A stretch of 64,000 nucleotides of DNA, from contig JAUCBN010000039.1 in the NCBI GenBank assembly GCA_035048815.1, positions 875,501 to 939,500 on the forward strand, read 5' to 3'. The translations under genes and the position numbers were made by a program. Positions 1-11,424 of this stretch are shown here, piece after piece (within the stretch, counting starts at the first letter, position 1; each line of letters opens with the position of its first letter). The DNA is from Abelmoschus esculentus. Taxonomy: Eukaryota > Streptophyta > Magnoliopsida > Malvales > Malvaceae. Below the pieces are notes generated by a model. That model was not told the DNA's origin. It worked only from the letters and a program-made list of their open reading frames with translations, and made no database searches.

Positions 1-30
1 TTTAGGAACCTCCGGGGATCAAAGTTGAAG

Positions 31-1500
31 ATGATGAACGTTGTACAAGGTGTTAACGATAACAAGGTCGTCGACGATGATGTTCCGCTTCCCGGGTTTC
101 GATTTCATCCGACCGATGAAGAGCTTTTAGGGTTTTATCTTCGGAGAAAAGTTGACAATAAACCACTCAGAATCGAGCTGATCAAACAGGTTGACATCTA
201 CAAGTTTGATCCATGGGATCTTCCAAGTACGTTCTAAGCTACTTTCTTTCATTATTATCATTGAACATGCGTATATATATGGTACTCAATAAGGGAAAAG
301 GGTTCTGCAGATTTCTTTTGGATGACTGAGAGAATTACCAAATAAAAGGTAGCTTTGTCTGATTTTTTATAGTTCTCATGTTTGATTTTGTTCTTTCAAA
401 AACTTCTTAATTGGTTTCCAAGCATAAAGAAATCAATTGCAGAAATTAAAATTAGAACATCAAGTTTGCTGGAAAAGATCTTTATCTATCGGTTGTAGTT
501 CGAACTAAGCTCTAGTGTTGGTTTGATTAAGATTAATGAACTTGTTGCAGAAAAAGAAGTGGGGGAAAGGATAATTAAAACCATAATATTTTGTATTTCA
601 TGCACTGATAGCTTGAAACTAATCACTCTAAGTGCATCAAATGGAATGAAGCAGAAGCTAGCACGGCGGGCGGCGGCGGAGAAGAGAGTGACTCATATTT
701 CTTCTGCAAACGAGGAAGGAAATACAGAAACAGCGTGAGACCAAACAGGGTAACCGGGTCTGGTTTTTGGAAAGCAACTGGCATTGACAAGCCTGTTTAT
801 GCACAATCATCGTCACCAGGCCAAGGCCATGTCTGCATTGGCCTAAAGAAAACCTTAGTGTATTACCGTGGAGCCGCCGGCAAAGGAACCAAAACCGATT
901 GGATGATGCACGAGTTCCGCCTTCCTACCGACGATAGTAACACCGTCGTCTGCTTTACGAATCTGAAAACTGTTACACAAGAAGCTGTAAGTCAAAAATA
1001 TTGTTCAAGTAGAGTTAATGCATATTGCTACGCTTAATAACTTCCATTCATACAGTTGTCGTATATATAAAATATTGCAGGAAGTATGGACCATATGTCG
1101 AATTTTCAAACGAAATTCATCACTAAAGAAATACAGACCAGATTGGAGACAACTCGCAGCAAGAAAATCTTCAGTTGCTACACAAATTAGCTCTCAAACA
1201 TGTAGTATGGAATCGAACAGCCATGAGAATTACATCAGTTTCGGTTCCCCGATGGTCGGAGATTATTGTAATGACGAGAAGCCGAAGCCATCGGTGCATG
1301 AGAATCACATGATCAATGGAAGTAGCCAATGGCATAATAATATTTCAGACAGACTGAGTGCAGCAGTAGCTCAAATACCTTCATCAATGGCTTCATCTTC
1401 CAGCTTTTCGGATCGTCCTGAAAATGATTTCTTCACCACTGCTAATTGGGATGAGCTGAAATCAGCTGTGGAGTTTGCTCTTGAGCCCTTTCCTATGTAA
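31..1500 (+). CDS. JUB1-like: NAC transcription factor, JUNGBRUNNEN1/NAC042-like
   Basis: Three exons read as 31..226, 655..986 and 1081..1500 (315 aa). The NAC DNA-binding domain is nearly complete: exon 1 has LPGFRFHPTDEELLGFYLRR, exon 2 has FFCKRGRKYRNSVRPNRVTG, then FWKATGIDKPVY and TDWMMHEFRLP, and exon 3 opens with EVWTICRIFKR. The C-terminal NWDELKSAVEFA matches the SWDELRSV end typical of Arabidopsis NAC042/JUB1. That family consists of nuclear regulators of longevity, H2O2 response and, in Arabidopsis, camalexin phytoalexin induction. Donors gtacgt (227) and gtaagt (987) and cag acceptors at 654 and 1080 fix the frame. A TTG at 25 is in frame but the first ATG is at 31. Oddity: exon 2 begins with a Gly-rich stretch and reads SDSYFF where NACs usually have KEWYFF. 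The promoter lies outside the window. Confidence 0.9.
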
Positions 1501-2905
1501 ATAGTGTTAATTAGTTTTTAATCTGGTAATTATCGAATATTTGTACAAACAGACATGGAACATCCTAGTTTGATTTCTTCTTAGGAGTTGAATTTCTTTG
1601 TAATTAAGTCGTTTTCTTTTATTTAGAAAACTATTTACGATATCAATTATATTTTTATATGATCCATGTTAAAATTTCTCAAACACTTACGTAAACAAAT
1701 CATGAAAAATTAAAAACCATGCTAAATCTCAGGTTAACGACGTTAAGATCGAGGGACATTTTAGATGACAAAAGAAAATTGTGGGGGTACATCGAAAGTT
1801 GCAAATTTTAGATACCATAATGAAAAAATTGTAAAAGTACATGGGATATTTTTGTCATTATTCCTTTATATTTTACATTACCACGTTAACAATTGACGAT
1901 AAGGTAGGTGATAATTTATACGAAATGATTAATTTTTTTAACGATGACAGTTGAATTATATTAAAATTTACGAAAGATATTATAAATATAACACAATTAG
2001 AAAGATGAAGAATAAAGAGTAGATTATCAAAATTTCATATAAAAATTAAAGGTGGAAAGAAAAAAAAAGTTGTGAGATAATTATAAATGATTAAGTAGAA
2101 AAAATATATCATTAAAAAATAATTTTATTTATTATCATTATTCAACGATTTAAAATTAATTTGGAACTAAATAAATTTTATATCATATAAATTAATCCTA
2201 CCTTTTATACCTAAAAGAATAAACATATATTTTCTAATAACCAAAATACTATTAAAAAATACCTTTCTAAAAGTCAATTTTCTTTGTAAGGATGTTATTA
2301 AGATGAGATAATCATAACAACCAACGTACTGGTCTGGTAATTATTCCATAGGTTTAACCAGAAACAGCCGCCTGTTCTTGGGTCAACAGTCTCATTTAAT
2401 TTGGCGGTTGTCTACTTGAATCGGATGCCTTTAATTTGTCAAATTTGCTTGAAGACGATATTCAAAATTCAGTTATATAAACAATTATTTCTCTATATAT
2501 TCATAGGGAAAAAATATTATATATTCTATTCAAGTATTTTAATTTTTATTAATCTGAAAATTATCATATATCCAACTTTTAATTTTTTAATAATTATTGA
2601 TATTTAATCAATTTATTTATAAAGTGTGTATAGATTAAAAATATTTATGAGACTTAGCTTAACTCGACCTTAAATTTGATAAGATTCATGATAAGTGTGT
2701 ATCGTTTAAATTAACAATTATATTGCTAAATGGTTTTAAACAAACACTAATTACTTCAAAGGAGTGCTTTTCTTAAGCTTTAAATAGAGCAATAACATCA
2801 ACAAGTTTCCTACAGTAAAGTTGTCTGAAGGACAATTTATTGTAAACACTGAATCAAGAAAACTAAAGTTCATGCAATATTATTTATTCCCCCCTCAGAT
2901 TTCAA
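1501..2905. other. Intergenic, NAC to dioxygenase copy 1
   Basis: AT-rich sequence holding the 3' flanks of two convergent genes. It contains many runs of A and T and no open frame with recognisable protein similarity. No structured repeat was seen. Confidence 0.6.
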
Positions 2906-4086
2906 TCAAGAAGCATTAATGCTTGCAAAATCAAGCGATTTCTTGCCATCGTGAGCGTTCCCGAAGAAATTTTTCATGTAATCAGCCAGCACAAACTCTC
3001 TATAAAGAGCATGTCCATCTTGTTCGACCACTTGAGGTAAAGGAGCAATTTTTGCCATCGGATTGGGCATGGTAAATATAGGTACAGACACTCGTGATTT
3101 TGTGCTGGTGGTACGGACTCTATGTTCTGCACTTTTGTACTTCCCATTGCTTAGTATCTGCAAATATAAAACAAGTTAACATGATAAAATTAAGTTTCGA
3201 GTTCGGGTTTGTTTAAATCTTTAAATTTGTTTGGTTTATGTACCTGTATCATGTCACCAACATTGATGACCAAGGCACCTGCGACAGGAGGGATCTCTAC
3301 CCACTCTCCATTCTTTCCGAACTCTGAGTCTTGTTCGATTTTTACATACAAACCACCGATTCCGTCTTGTAACAATATCGTGAGAGTTCCCATATCGGAG
3401 TGTCGTCCTACTCCAACCGTGAGGTCCGGGTTAGGACATGTAGGGTAGAAATTCATGTTAACCATCTTCTTGTCGACAAGCACGTCGATCATCGAATCTT
3501 CCGGTTTCACCCTTAAATTTTCCAACAAAACATGGAGTAATTTTCTCACCATGCTCATTGATGTTCTCAAGTATTCAAGTGAAACATCCTTGATCTCAGC
3601 AGGCCAGTGTTGACGAGCTTCATCATCATCAGTGTATTGCATGCTGATGTAATCTTTCCATTCGAGAGCTTTCTCTTTCTGTGGCACGAAGCTCGTCCCA
3701 TACTTCACTAGTGGAGTCGGACTAACTTCGGCACGATAAACTGCCTTCTTTTCCGACGGTAAGCCGAAGAAATTATGCGCAGAGTCCTTAAGGGACTCGA
3801 GTAGTTCCACGGGAACTCCATGGTTGATAACTTGGAAGAATCCAAGATTCTCAGCAGCTCTAACAATTTGCTCGGCCGCTTCGTCATGCTCGGGGCCATC
3901 TAGCTTCGACAAATCAATAGGCGGCTGCTCATGTTTCCGAGCAGCTTCCTTGTCGATTCTCTCTTTCGGTGGTTGCAAGTAAACCTGTGGCACCGTTGCC
4001 AATCCGGCATCCACCATTCCTTTGACACCGTTACCGTCTCTAACGACGAAGTTGAAAAGGTTGGCATCGTCAAAACTTGGAGCCAT
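2906..4086 (-). CDS. 2-oxoglutarate/Fe(II) dioxygenase, F6'H-like, copy 1
   Basis: Two exons on the minus strand, 4086..3244 and 3157..2906 (364 aa). The N-terminal DIOX_N segment (IDLSKLDGPEHDEA...GFFQVINHGVP) is followed by the 2OG-Fe(II) oxygenase core: metal triad H229-x-D231 (GRHSDMGT) and H293 (KSAEHRV), and the 2OG-binding R303-V-S305. The layout and the VKYGTSF...ALEWKDYIS segment resemble feruloyl-CoA 6'-hydroxylases, which hydroxylate feruloyl-CoA on the way to scopoletin. Cotton also has 2-ODDs in gossypol synthesis, so the substrate is open. This is one of the two most divergent copies and, like copy 4, it lacks the intron at residue 167. The enzyme is probably cytosolic; no signal peptide is visible. 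Confidence 0.9.
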
Positions 4087-4270
4087 TGGAAAGTATTAAA
4101 AGAACAGTTTTTGTTTGATTGGTGAGAAAATCCCTAGGGAAAGGTCTGGATATATATAGTGTAGAAATGGTTGATAATTTTGTACTTTAAAATTATATCA
4201 TCGTGACGGTTTTGTGGAATTTTTACTCTTAAAATATTCAACAAGACAAGATTCAGGGCGTTTAAAATCA
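4087..4270 (-). promoter_or_regulatory. Promoter of dioxygenase copy 1
   Basis: Read on the minus strand, a TATA-like tatatatatcc lies at about 4147-4158. A module shared with the other four copies lies at about 4231-4263: AAACGCCC, then TTGTCTTG, then TTGAATAT. It starts roughly 145-175 bp upstream of the ATG. Confidence 0.55.
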
Positions 4271-5562
4271 AAGAAGGCATGCAAAATTTCTGCCTTGGAA
4301 TTGAGAGAATGAATGGAAAGTAAAAGGTTGCCTCAATCACGCTTCCAATTTTTTTAATTTTTATTCTGGTTTTAAGGGTTTAGTCGGTCTAATTTGAACC
4401 GATCCACATTATACAATTCATTTTGATAGGTGAGCTTTTCATCAAGAAATTTTTGCGTACACAACGTCTCAAACCCAAAATAATTTAAATAGAACCTAAT
4501 TATTTATTACTTAGATTGATCTCTATTGATTTTTAACATTATTTTATGATAATATTTGATTAATTTTAATTCTACTAATTATGATTTAGTGAAAATTGAT
4601 TTATATTTTTAACTAGAGTCAAAATATAATTTTATTATTTTAGAAGATTCAAATAAAATTTTATCATCTACTAACTTATAATTTTATAAAAAATCAGTAA
4701 TTGATTGAATACATGAATATTTTTATTATCTTATTTCATATATTTACATTTTGATATTTTCCGTAATATATCAAAATTTTTGTAATCGGTAAGTTTTGTG
4801 GCAACCCTAACTTCACCCATCCTTGGAATATTAAAATAAGAAAAACCAAGTGCGCTCTCTGTTTTTGAATAAAATATCGAACTCATTTACGAAACTAAAA
4901 ATCCAAAAATAATAATTCCTATAATATTACTACATTTTACATGGATTTAAGGACTAAAATATATTGTATTTTATATTATAATTTAAATTAAATAAATTAT
5001 TAATTCATAATTCAATTTAAATTTAATAGTATAAATTTTTAAACGAAAACTTTCACGATGTACATCAATATTGTGATTAAGTCAATAGTCCAATGCATGC
5101 GCTTTGGATCTAAATTTTGCCTTTTCTTGTAAATGGACCAACAAAGTCATTTATAAGTACCAAAAGTCAAAGTCAAAGATTTATCAAAGTACCACATTTG
5201 TTGTTTCTACCATATTTATAATAATTTGACTCGATTCGTTTTGACTAGATTCAAAATTTTATAACTCAAATCGACTAGAAAAAATTTAAAAATAAAGTTT
5301 GAGATGTAAAATGAAAATTCGAATAACTCATATTTTTAATACTTAGAGGATTTATTTTTAAGTTCGAGACAAATTCCTTAAATTTTTATGATATATATAT
5401 CGGCATATAAAAATATGAAGAAATATATATACATATCTTACATGATTAGTGAAATCCGTTTAAATTATAATCAAATATACTATAACAAATAATTACAATT
5501 AAATTTTTATAAGAACATGAAAACTCAACTTGAAAAAAAATTGAGTAATAGTAATTAAAAAA
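4271..5562. other. Intergenic, AT-rich
   Basis: AT-rich sequence with no recognisable gene, between the divergent promoter side of copy 1 and a LINE remnant. Confidence 0.55.
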
Positions 5563-5910
5563 TTACAATATAAACATCATATCCAAATCTAAAAAGGATT
5601 GCAATGGAGTAGTAGGAGTATCAAAGATAGAAACATTATATTCAGGTAAATTATCAAGCATCGCCATCATATCTGCAGCTTTATTACCTCCACGGGGAAT
5701 CCATTTGAATTCAAGTGCCCATCCCAATTTACCAAAATTAGCAATGGCACGTATGAGCAAGTTTGAATCAGAGTATGCATTTAAGTTATGTACTCTTTTG
5801 ATCACTTCTTTACTGTCTGTTTGAATTGGAAGACGTTCAAAATCATTTTGCCAAGCCATTCGGAGATAAAATAGAATTGCCCATAACTTAAAACTTTTTG
5901 ATTCGACTCG
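5563..5910 (-). mobile_element. LINE-type RNase H remnant
   Basis: The minus-strand frame reads KLWAILFYLRMAWQNDFERL, then IQTDSKEVIKRV, then FKWIPRGGNKAADMMA, and ends DTPTTPLQSFLDLD. This is the C-terminal RNase H-like domain (RVT_3 type) of plant non-LTR retrotransposons. The usual AELWAI motif has K in place of its Glu, a catalytic position. No reverse transcriptase domain is attached, so this is a truncated dead copy or a processed fragment. Confidence 0.75.
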
Positions 5911-6231
5911 ATCGAACGTTCACTCCTAATAATATATTTTTTTCCTACATATATTTTATTCTTTAATGTTTATATTTTAAAAATTTAAACTTAAATCTTT
6001 TAAATTCAATTTAATTTCAGACTTCAACCTTTTTAAAGAGGTTTTATTAACTATTCAGATTCAAGAATATAGAAAATAAGAGATGAGAAATAGTACTTAA
6101 ATCATCTTTTTATTGTAAAAAAAATATAAAAGAAATACAGATGTTCTGAAACAAATAGCACCATCTTATTACAAAAATTCAAAAATCTGAAGAATAAAGT
6201 AGCCTATAGATGTCTTCCTTCTCCAAGTAGA
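5911..6231. other. Intergenic / 3' flank of dioxygenase copy 2
   Basis: AT-rich. The part nearest the gene is its 3'UTR; roughly the first 45 bases after the stop match copy 5 and then diverge. Confidence 0.5.
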
Positions 6232-7515
6232 TCAGTTGAGTTTTGCAAACTCCAGAGATTTCTTTCCATCATGTGCATTCCCAAAGAAGCTGTTCATATA
6301 ATCTGAGAACATAAAGTCTCTGTACCGAGACACTCCATCTTTCTCCACTGCTTGAGGCAATGGTGAAATCTTTTGTGTTGCCTGGGGACTTACGAAGATT
6401 GGAACAGACACGCGAGATTGGGAACTTGTGGTGCGGACTCTGTGTTCTGCACTCTTGTAACGGCCATTACTTAAGATCTGAACGCAAGGGAATTTGGTAT
6501 GAGATCAGATTCAGAAGAGTATAGTGAGGTTTCCATAAATAAGAAAAAGTCTTAAAAAGTGAATATTGATTCGAACCTGTAACATATCACCAACATTGAT
6601 GACGATGGCACCAGGAATAGGAGGTATCTCTACCCACTCTCCATTGTTTTCCATGTCTGAGTCTTCAGGAACTTTAACATACAAACCACCAATTCCGTCT
6701 TGTAATAAGATGGTAAGAGTACCCATATCGGAATGACGTCCAACACCCACAGTGAGTTCAGGATTAGGACAGGTAGGATAGAAGTTCATGTTCACCATCT
6801 TCTTTCCGGTGAATGCATCCATCTTTGACTCATCTAGTTCAACTCCAAGATTTCCCATCAAAGCATCAAGCAATTTCTTCACCATGTCATGTGAGGTCTT
6901 CAAATATTGTAGGGCATCATCTCTGCAAAGAGAAAAACAATATTGGAATGAATCTCTGTTCAAAATGTCAAGGAAGAAAGGAGATAAAATACAGTTCATA
7001 TATATGTTTCATTACCTGCACTCCACAGGCCATTGTTGCAGAGCTTCAGCATCATTGGTGTAAGCCATGCTAATGTAGTCTTTCCATTCCAAAGCTTTCT
7101 CCTTCTCAGGAACAAAACTCGTCCCGTACTTCACTAACGGGGATGGACTCACTTCTTTACGATAAACAGCCTTCCTTTCTGCAGGCAAGGAGAAGAAGTT
7201 ACGCGCGGTCTGCTTAAGGGAGTCCAGCAGTTCTAGTGGAACTCCATGGTTGATAACTTGGAAGAATCCAAGCGTCTCAGCAGCTCTAACAATTTGATTC
7301 ACCACTTCATCATGATCAGGACCATCAAGCTTGGACAAATCAATGGGTGGAATCTCACATATGGTCGCATTTTTCTTATCAATTTGCTCTGCGTGTGGCT
7401 GAATGTAAGCCCGAGGCACCGTTGAAATGCCTGAGTCCACAATTCCTTTGACGCCATTTCCATCTCGTACAACAAAGTTAAAGAGCGAGGTCTCATTATC
7501 AAAACTTGGAGCCAT
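6232..7515 (-). CDS. 2-oxoglutarate/Fe(II) dioxygenase, F6'H-like, copy 2
   Basis: Three exons on the minus strand: 7515..7016, 6922..6577 and 6477..6232 (363 aa). The metal ligands are H230, D232 and H294, with 2OG-binding R304-V-S306. Intron 1 (93 bp) splits Arg167 as AG|A; intron 2 follows Gln282. Only a few differences separate it from copy 5: exon 1 protein differs at one residue (TARNFF versus TAHNFF), exon 2 protein is identical, both introns look identical, and the last codons differ (KLN versus KAN). The 5' flank does not share this identity. The reaction is probably the same 2OG-coupled hydroxylation as the other copies. Confidence 0.92.
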
Positions 7516-7705
7516 TTGGGTGTAGAATTGTTTTGTATGTGCCGAGGATTGTTTGATCTGAACTTGTGTGGTGGATGGACCGCAGGGAAGGGTGGTCTTT
7601 ATAGTGCATTAATGGTTGATGATCCACTAATAAAAAATAATTTCCTTTTGGACTTTGAAGCGAACGGGTTTGAACTTTTCAGCAGGACAATGTGTTGGGC
7701 GTTTA
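7516..7705 (-). promoter_or_regulatory. Promoter of dioxygenase copy 2
   Basis: On the minus strand, a TATA-like actataaag lies at about 7594-7604. The shared module lies at about 7670-7703: AAACGCCC, TTGTCCTG, CTGAAAAGTTCAAAC. The 5'UTR resembles that of copy 3 (a shared ATCCACCACACAAGTTCA) more than that of copy 5. Confidence 0.55.
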
Positions 7706-9138
7706 CATGTGATTACTACATTTGAAGAAATTTATTATTTTATAAATAATTCAGGGGTAATAATCCCTTGAACATTGAAAAATAATTAAAATTTTGAATT
7801 ATTTTTATATTTAATTAAGTTTTTAAAGCGATAAATTGAATTAATTAAACTAAATTTATAAGATTATTCCTTAGTGTTTTTAAAATTTATAATTAAAAAT
7901 CTTTAAAACTCTTAAAATTATGAAATACTTATAAAAATTGCATAAAAATATTTAAAAATCATAAAAAAATATTAATGTTATATGATAGAACTATAACGTA
8001 TTATGCAAAAATAATATCTAAAGAAAAATTTGTCTAAATTTAATGGTCAATGTTGGCTAAAAAAACTTAATTGATTCAAAAGATTAATTAGGTATAAACA
8101 AGTTCAGAGGTTTAATTATTTTTCTCTTCAAAAGTTAAGAGATTTTTATACCCTTAAGTCTTATAATCTCCATATAAGTAGAGACCAACGTAATATTTTA
8201 TGTTAGGGGTGAGCCTATAAAATTTTAAGGGTAATAAGTATATTTTCAATAATTAATTATTTTTTTATGATTTTGTGATATTTGGTACGTATATTTCTAC
8301 CTTTTGCTGCGTTACCGAGTCATGTTCGGTTCCTCCTTTGTTGGCCATGGATTTGACTTGTATCTTGTCGTCTAAAAGCTTGCCTATGGACCAAAGTGTG
8401 TCAATTGGGAAACATTGAAGGGGACATCAGTTCTTGTTTGTTGTGTGCAGATTTTTCCCTTGGTTGGAAACTTGGTTCTAAGTTGGCTGTCGGAGAAATA
8501 TCTATCGGAATTATCAGTAGAAGTTTTGAACCGGCAATAATGGGAACTAAAGAAACAATTTGTTCAAAAATATTCATATATTATTCAACTCATTACATAT
8601 ATTTTTCAAATCTATCTATAATTTGAAATCAAAGTATAATAGTAGTGTTTTATTTGTAATTCACTTTAATATACATGTTATTCTTACTTAGAAGATTTAA
8701 GAGTAAAGATTCTTGATTTTCTTTATATCTTTATTTATGTTCCGTACTAAAAACAATACTTGATTTATGATTAAAGTTTAATGTTAAATTTTAAGATTAT
8801 GATTTAAGAGATTAAGGCTTAAAATTTGATTTATGTGTAAAAAAACCAAAAGAGGGTAAAAAATTTTCCAAGATTGAATGTTATATTATCTTATAAAATT
8901 AAATTCAAACATTCAAAGTATATACATTTAAGAAAGTCTATAAATCCATTAATTAAAAAAATAATCGATCAAATGTGTAATTATGTCATAAATAAATTAG
9001 ATGTCTTATATCATTATTCTAGAAAGTGATTATTTTCGTTAATTGGCGTTTAGTTTTGTTCAGCAAAGGAGATTGTGTCGACTTGTCTTGAATTCATACA
9101 TCAAGATAATGTATTCAAAGGTAAAATGGGTCATATTG
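7706..9138. other. Intergenic between divergent copies 2 and 3
   Basis: AT-rich divergent intergenic region. A lone TAGGGGTG-like hAT terminus at about 8204 has no partner end nearby. No gene was recognised. Confidence 0.5.
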
Positions 9139-9304
9139 GAACGCCCCAGACCTTCTCTGGCTGAAAAGTTCAACCATTTGTATCACTAATTATAATCATC
9201 CATCCATGCAGTATATATACCCCCTTGCCCTTGCCTTTGGTCGATCCACCACACAAGTTCATACTTCTGCACATACGAAGCAAATACATACATTCTACAC
9301 CCAA
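9139..9304 (+). promoter_or_regulatory. Promoter of dioxygenase copy 3
   Basis: The shared module at about 9139-9175 reads GAACGCCCC, CTTCTCTGG, CTGAAAAGTTCAA. Downstream are CATCCATCCATGCA (contains an RY-like CATGCA) at about 9198-9211 and a TATA box tatatatacc at about 9212-9221. A near-identical arrangement sits upstream of copy 5. Confidence 0.6.
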
Positions 9305-10589
9305 ATGGCTCCAAGTTTTGATAATGAGACCTCACTCTTTAACTTTGTCGTACGAGATGGAAATGGCGTCAAAGGAATTGTGGACTCAGGCATTTCAACG
9401 GTGCCTCGGGCTTACATTCAACCACACGCAGAGCAAATTGATAAGAAAAATGCAACCATATGTGAGATTCCACCCATTGATTTGTCTAAGCTTGATGGTC
9501 CTGATCATGATGAAGTGGTGAATCAAATTGTTAGAGCTGCTGAGACGCTTGGATTCTTCCAAGTTATCAACCATGGAGTTCCACTAGAATTGCTCGATTC
9601 ACTTAAGCAGACCGCGCATAACTTCTTTGCCTTGCCTGCAGAAAGGAAGGCTGTTTATCGTAAAGAAGTGAGTCCATCCCCGTTAGTGAAGTACGGGACG
9701 AGTTTTGTTCCTGAGAAGGAGAAAGCTTTGGAATGGAAAGACTACATTAGCATGGCTTACACCAATGATGCTGAAGCTCTGCAACAATGGCCTGTGGAGT
9801 GCAGGTAATGAAACATATATATGAACTGTATTTTATCCCATTTCTTCCTAGGCATTTTGAACAGAGATTCATACCAATATTGAATTTCTCTTTGCAGAGA
9901 TGATGCCTTACAATATTTGAAGACCTCACATGACATGGTGAAGAAATTGCTTGATGCTTTGATGGGAAACCTTGGAGTGGAACTAGATGAGTCAAAGATG
10001 GATGCATTCATTGGAAAGAAGATGGTGAACATGAACTTCTATCCTACCTGTCCTAATCCTGAACTCACTGTGGGTGTTGGACGTCATTCCGATATGGGTA
10101 CTCTTACCATCTTATTACAAGATGGGATTAGTGGTTTATATGTTAAAGTTCCTGAAGACTCAGGATTGGAAAACAAGGGAGAATGGGTAGAGATACCTCC
10201 TATTCCTGGTGCCATCGTCATCAATGTTGGTGATATGTTACAGGTTCGAATCAATATTACCTTTTTAAGACTTGTTTCATACTTATGGAAACTTCAATAT
10301 ATTCTTCTGAATCTGATCTCATACCGAATTCCCTTGTGTTCAGATCTTAAGTAATGGCCATTACAAGAGTGCAGAACACAGAGTCCGCACCACAAGTTCC
10401 CAATCTCGCGTGTCTGTTCCAATCTTCGTAAGTCCCCAGGCAACACAAAAGATTTCACCATTGCCTCAAGTAGTGGGGAAAGACGGCGTGTCTCGGTACA
10501 GAGACTTTATGTTCTCAGATTACATGAACAGCTTCTTTGGGAATGCACATGACGGAAAGAAATCTCTAGAGTTTGCCAAGGCCAACTGA
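9305..10589 (+). CDS. 2-oxoglutarate/Fe(II) dioxygenase, F6'H-like, copy 3
   Basis: Exons 9305..9804, 9898..10243 and 10344..10589 (363 aa), the same exon lengths as copies 2 and 5. It has the full triad (GRHSDMG and SAEHRV) and the 2OG-binding SRVSVP. It differs from copies 2 and 5 at scattered sites: NFFAL, DAFIGKK, DGISGLYV, SGLENKGE, QVVGKDG. In-frame upstream codons could extend the N-terminus, but the ATG in ccaaATGGCT matches the MAPSFDN start of every copy. The enzyme is intact and presumably functional. Confidence 0.92.
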
Positions 10590-11236
10590 TCTACTTGGAC
10601 AAGGAAGACTATAGGCTACTTTGTTCTTTCAGATTTTTTATTTTTATACATAATAGTTTCCATGCGACAATAAATTATTGTGATGTTATTCAATTCTTTT
10701 TTGCTGAAACAGTAAAGTTTTATCTTATGAAAAGCTGTAATAAATTAAGTTATGTTGAAGCTGGATTAGTAGTTTGGTTTTAAGTGTCGTTGCTTTAGTA
10801 GTTCACCGGATAAGCTGCGAGTCATTTTACTTGATGACTCTAATAATTTTGACGCTCATTAATACGTTATTTTATATGAACCGTAATATAAATATATATT
10901 ATAAAAATATATTTTTTAAAACTTATTTTTCAAACAGCCTTAATTATAGAAAAATTATATGTTGAAGCTGAATCTTGGGATGGGGGATAATTCAAAGCAT
11001 TACGTTTTTAAATACATCTTTTTAAGAAATTTCCTCCTTGCCGTCTTCGGATAACACCGGGTGATGTTATTCAAATTATTTATAAAAATATTTAACGATC
11101 AATTGTTTTAATGATACATGATGTGTCGGTTGAATCATAATTCAATTAGAACCATTATATTATAATATTTTACAATTATTAATATTTTTTAGATGGTGTC
11201 TCAAATTTCTTCAAAGGTAAAATTATTTTCCAAACA
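10590..11236. other. Intergenic between copies 3 and 4
   Basis: AT-rich 3' flank of copy 3, then spacer. The motif ATGTTGAAGCTG occurs twice (about 10751 and 10961), the only repetition noticed. Confidence 0.5.
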
Positions 11237-11424
11237 TAAACGCCCAAAATCTTGTCTTACTGAAAAGTCGAATCACTTGGATCATAAAATGTCAGCAGAA
11301 AATTAGAAAATTCATTACTTGTAGTCATACATACATGATTCATGCACTACAAATAGCCCCCTTGCCCGGTTGATGCCACCACCACCGCAAAATTTCAGTG
11401 CAATCAATCCTTGTTCACATACAA
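11237..11424 (+). promoter_or_regulatory. Promoter of dioxygenase copy 4
   Basis: The shared module at about 11238-11275 reads AAACGCCC, CTTGTCTTA, CTGAAAAGTCGAA. A weak TATA-like ctacaaatag lies at about 11347-11356. Although the coding region of copy 4 is divergent, its module is close to that of copy 1. Confidence 0.55.

Noticed and set aside
25..30. Upstream TTG as start of the NAC gene
   Set aside because: Plant nuclear genes start at ATG; the first in-frame ATG is at 31.
8204..8220. Single TAGGGGTGAGC motif resembling a hAT end
   Set aside because: No matching inverted end or target duplication found nearby.
9747..10032. Minus-strand frames of 86 and 91 codons across dioxygenase intron 1
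   Set aside because: Same shadow appears antisense to copies 2 and 5; explained by the conserved sense coding sequence.
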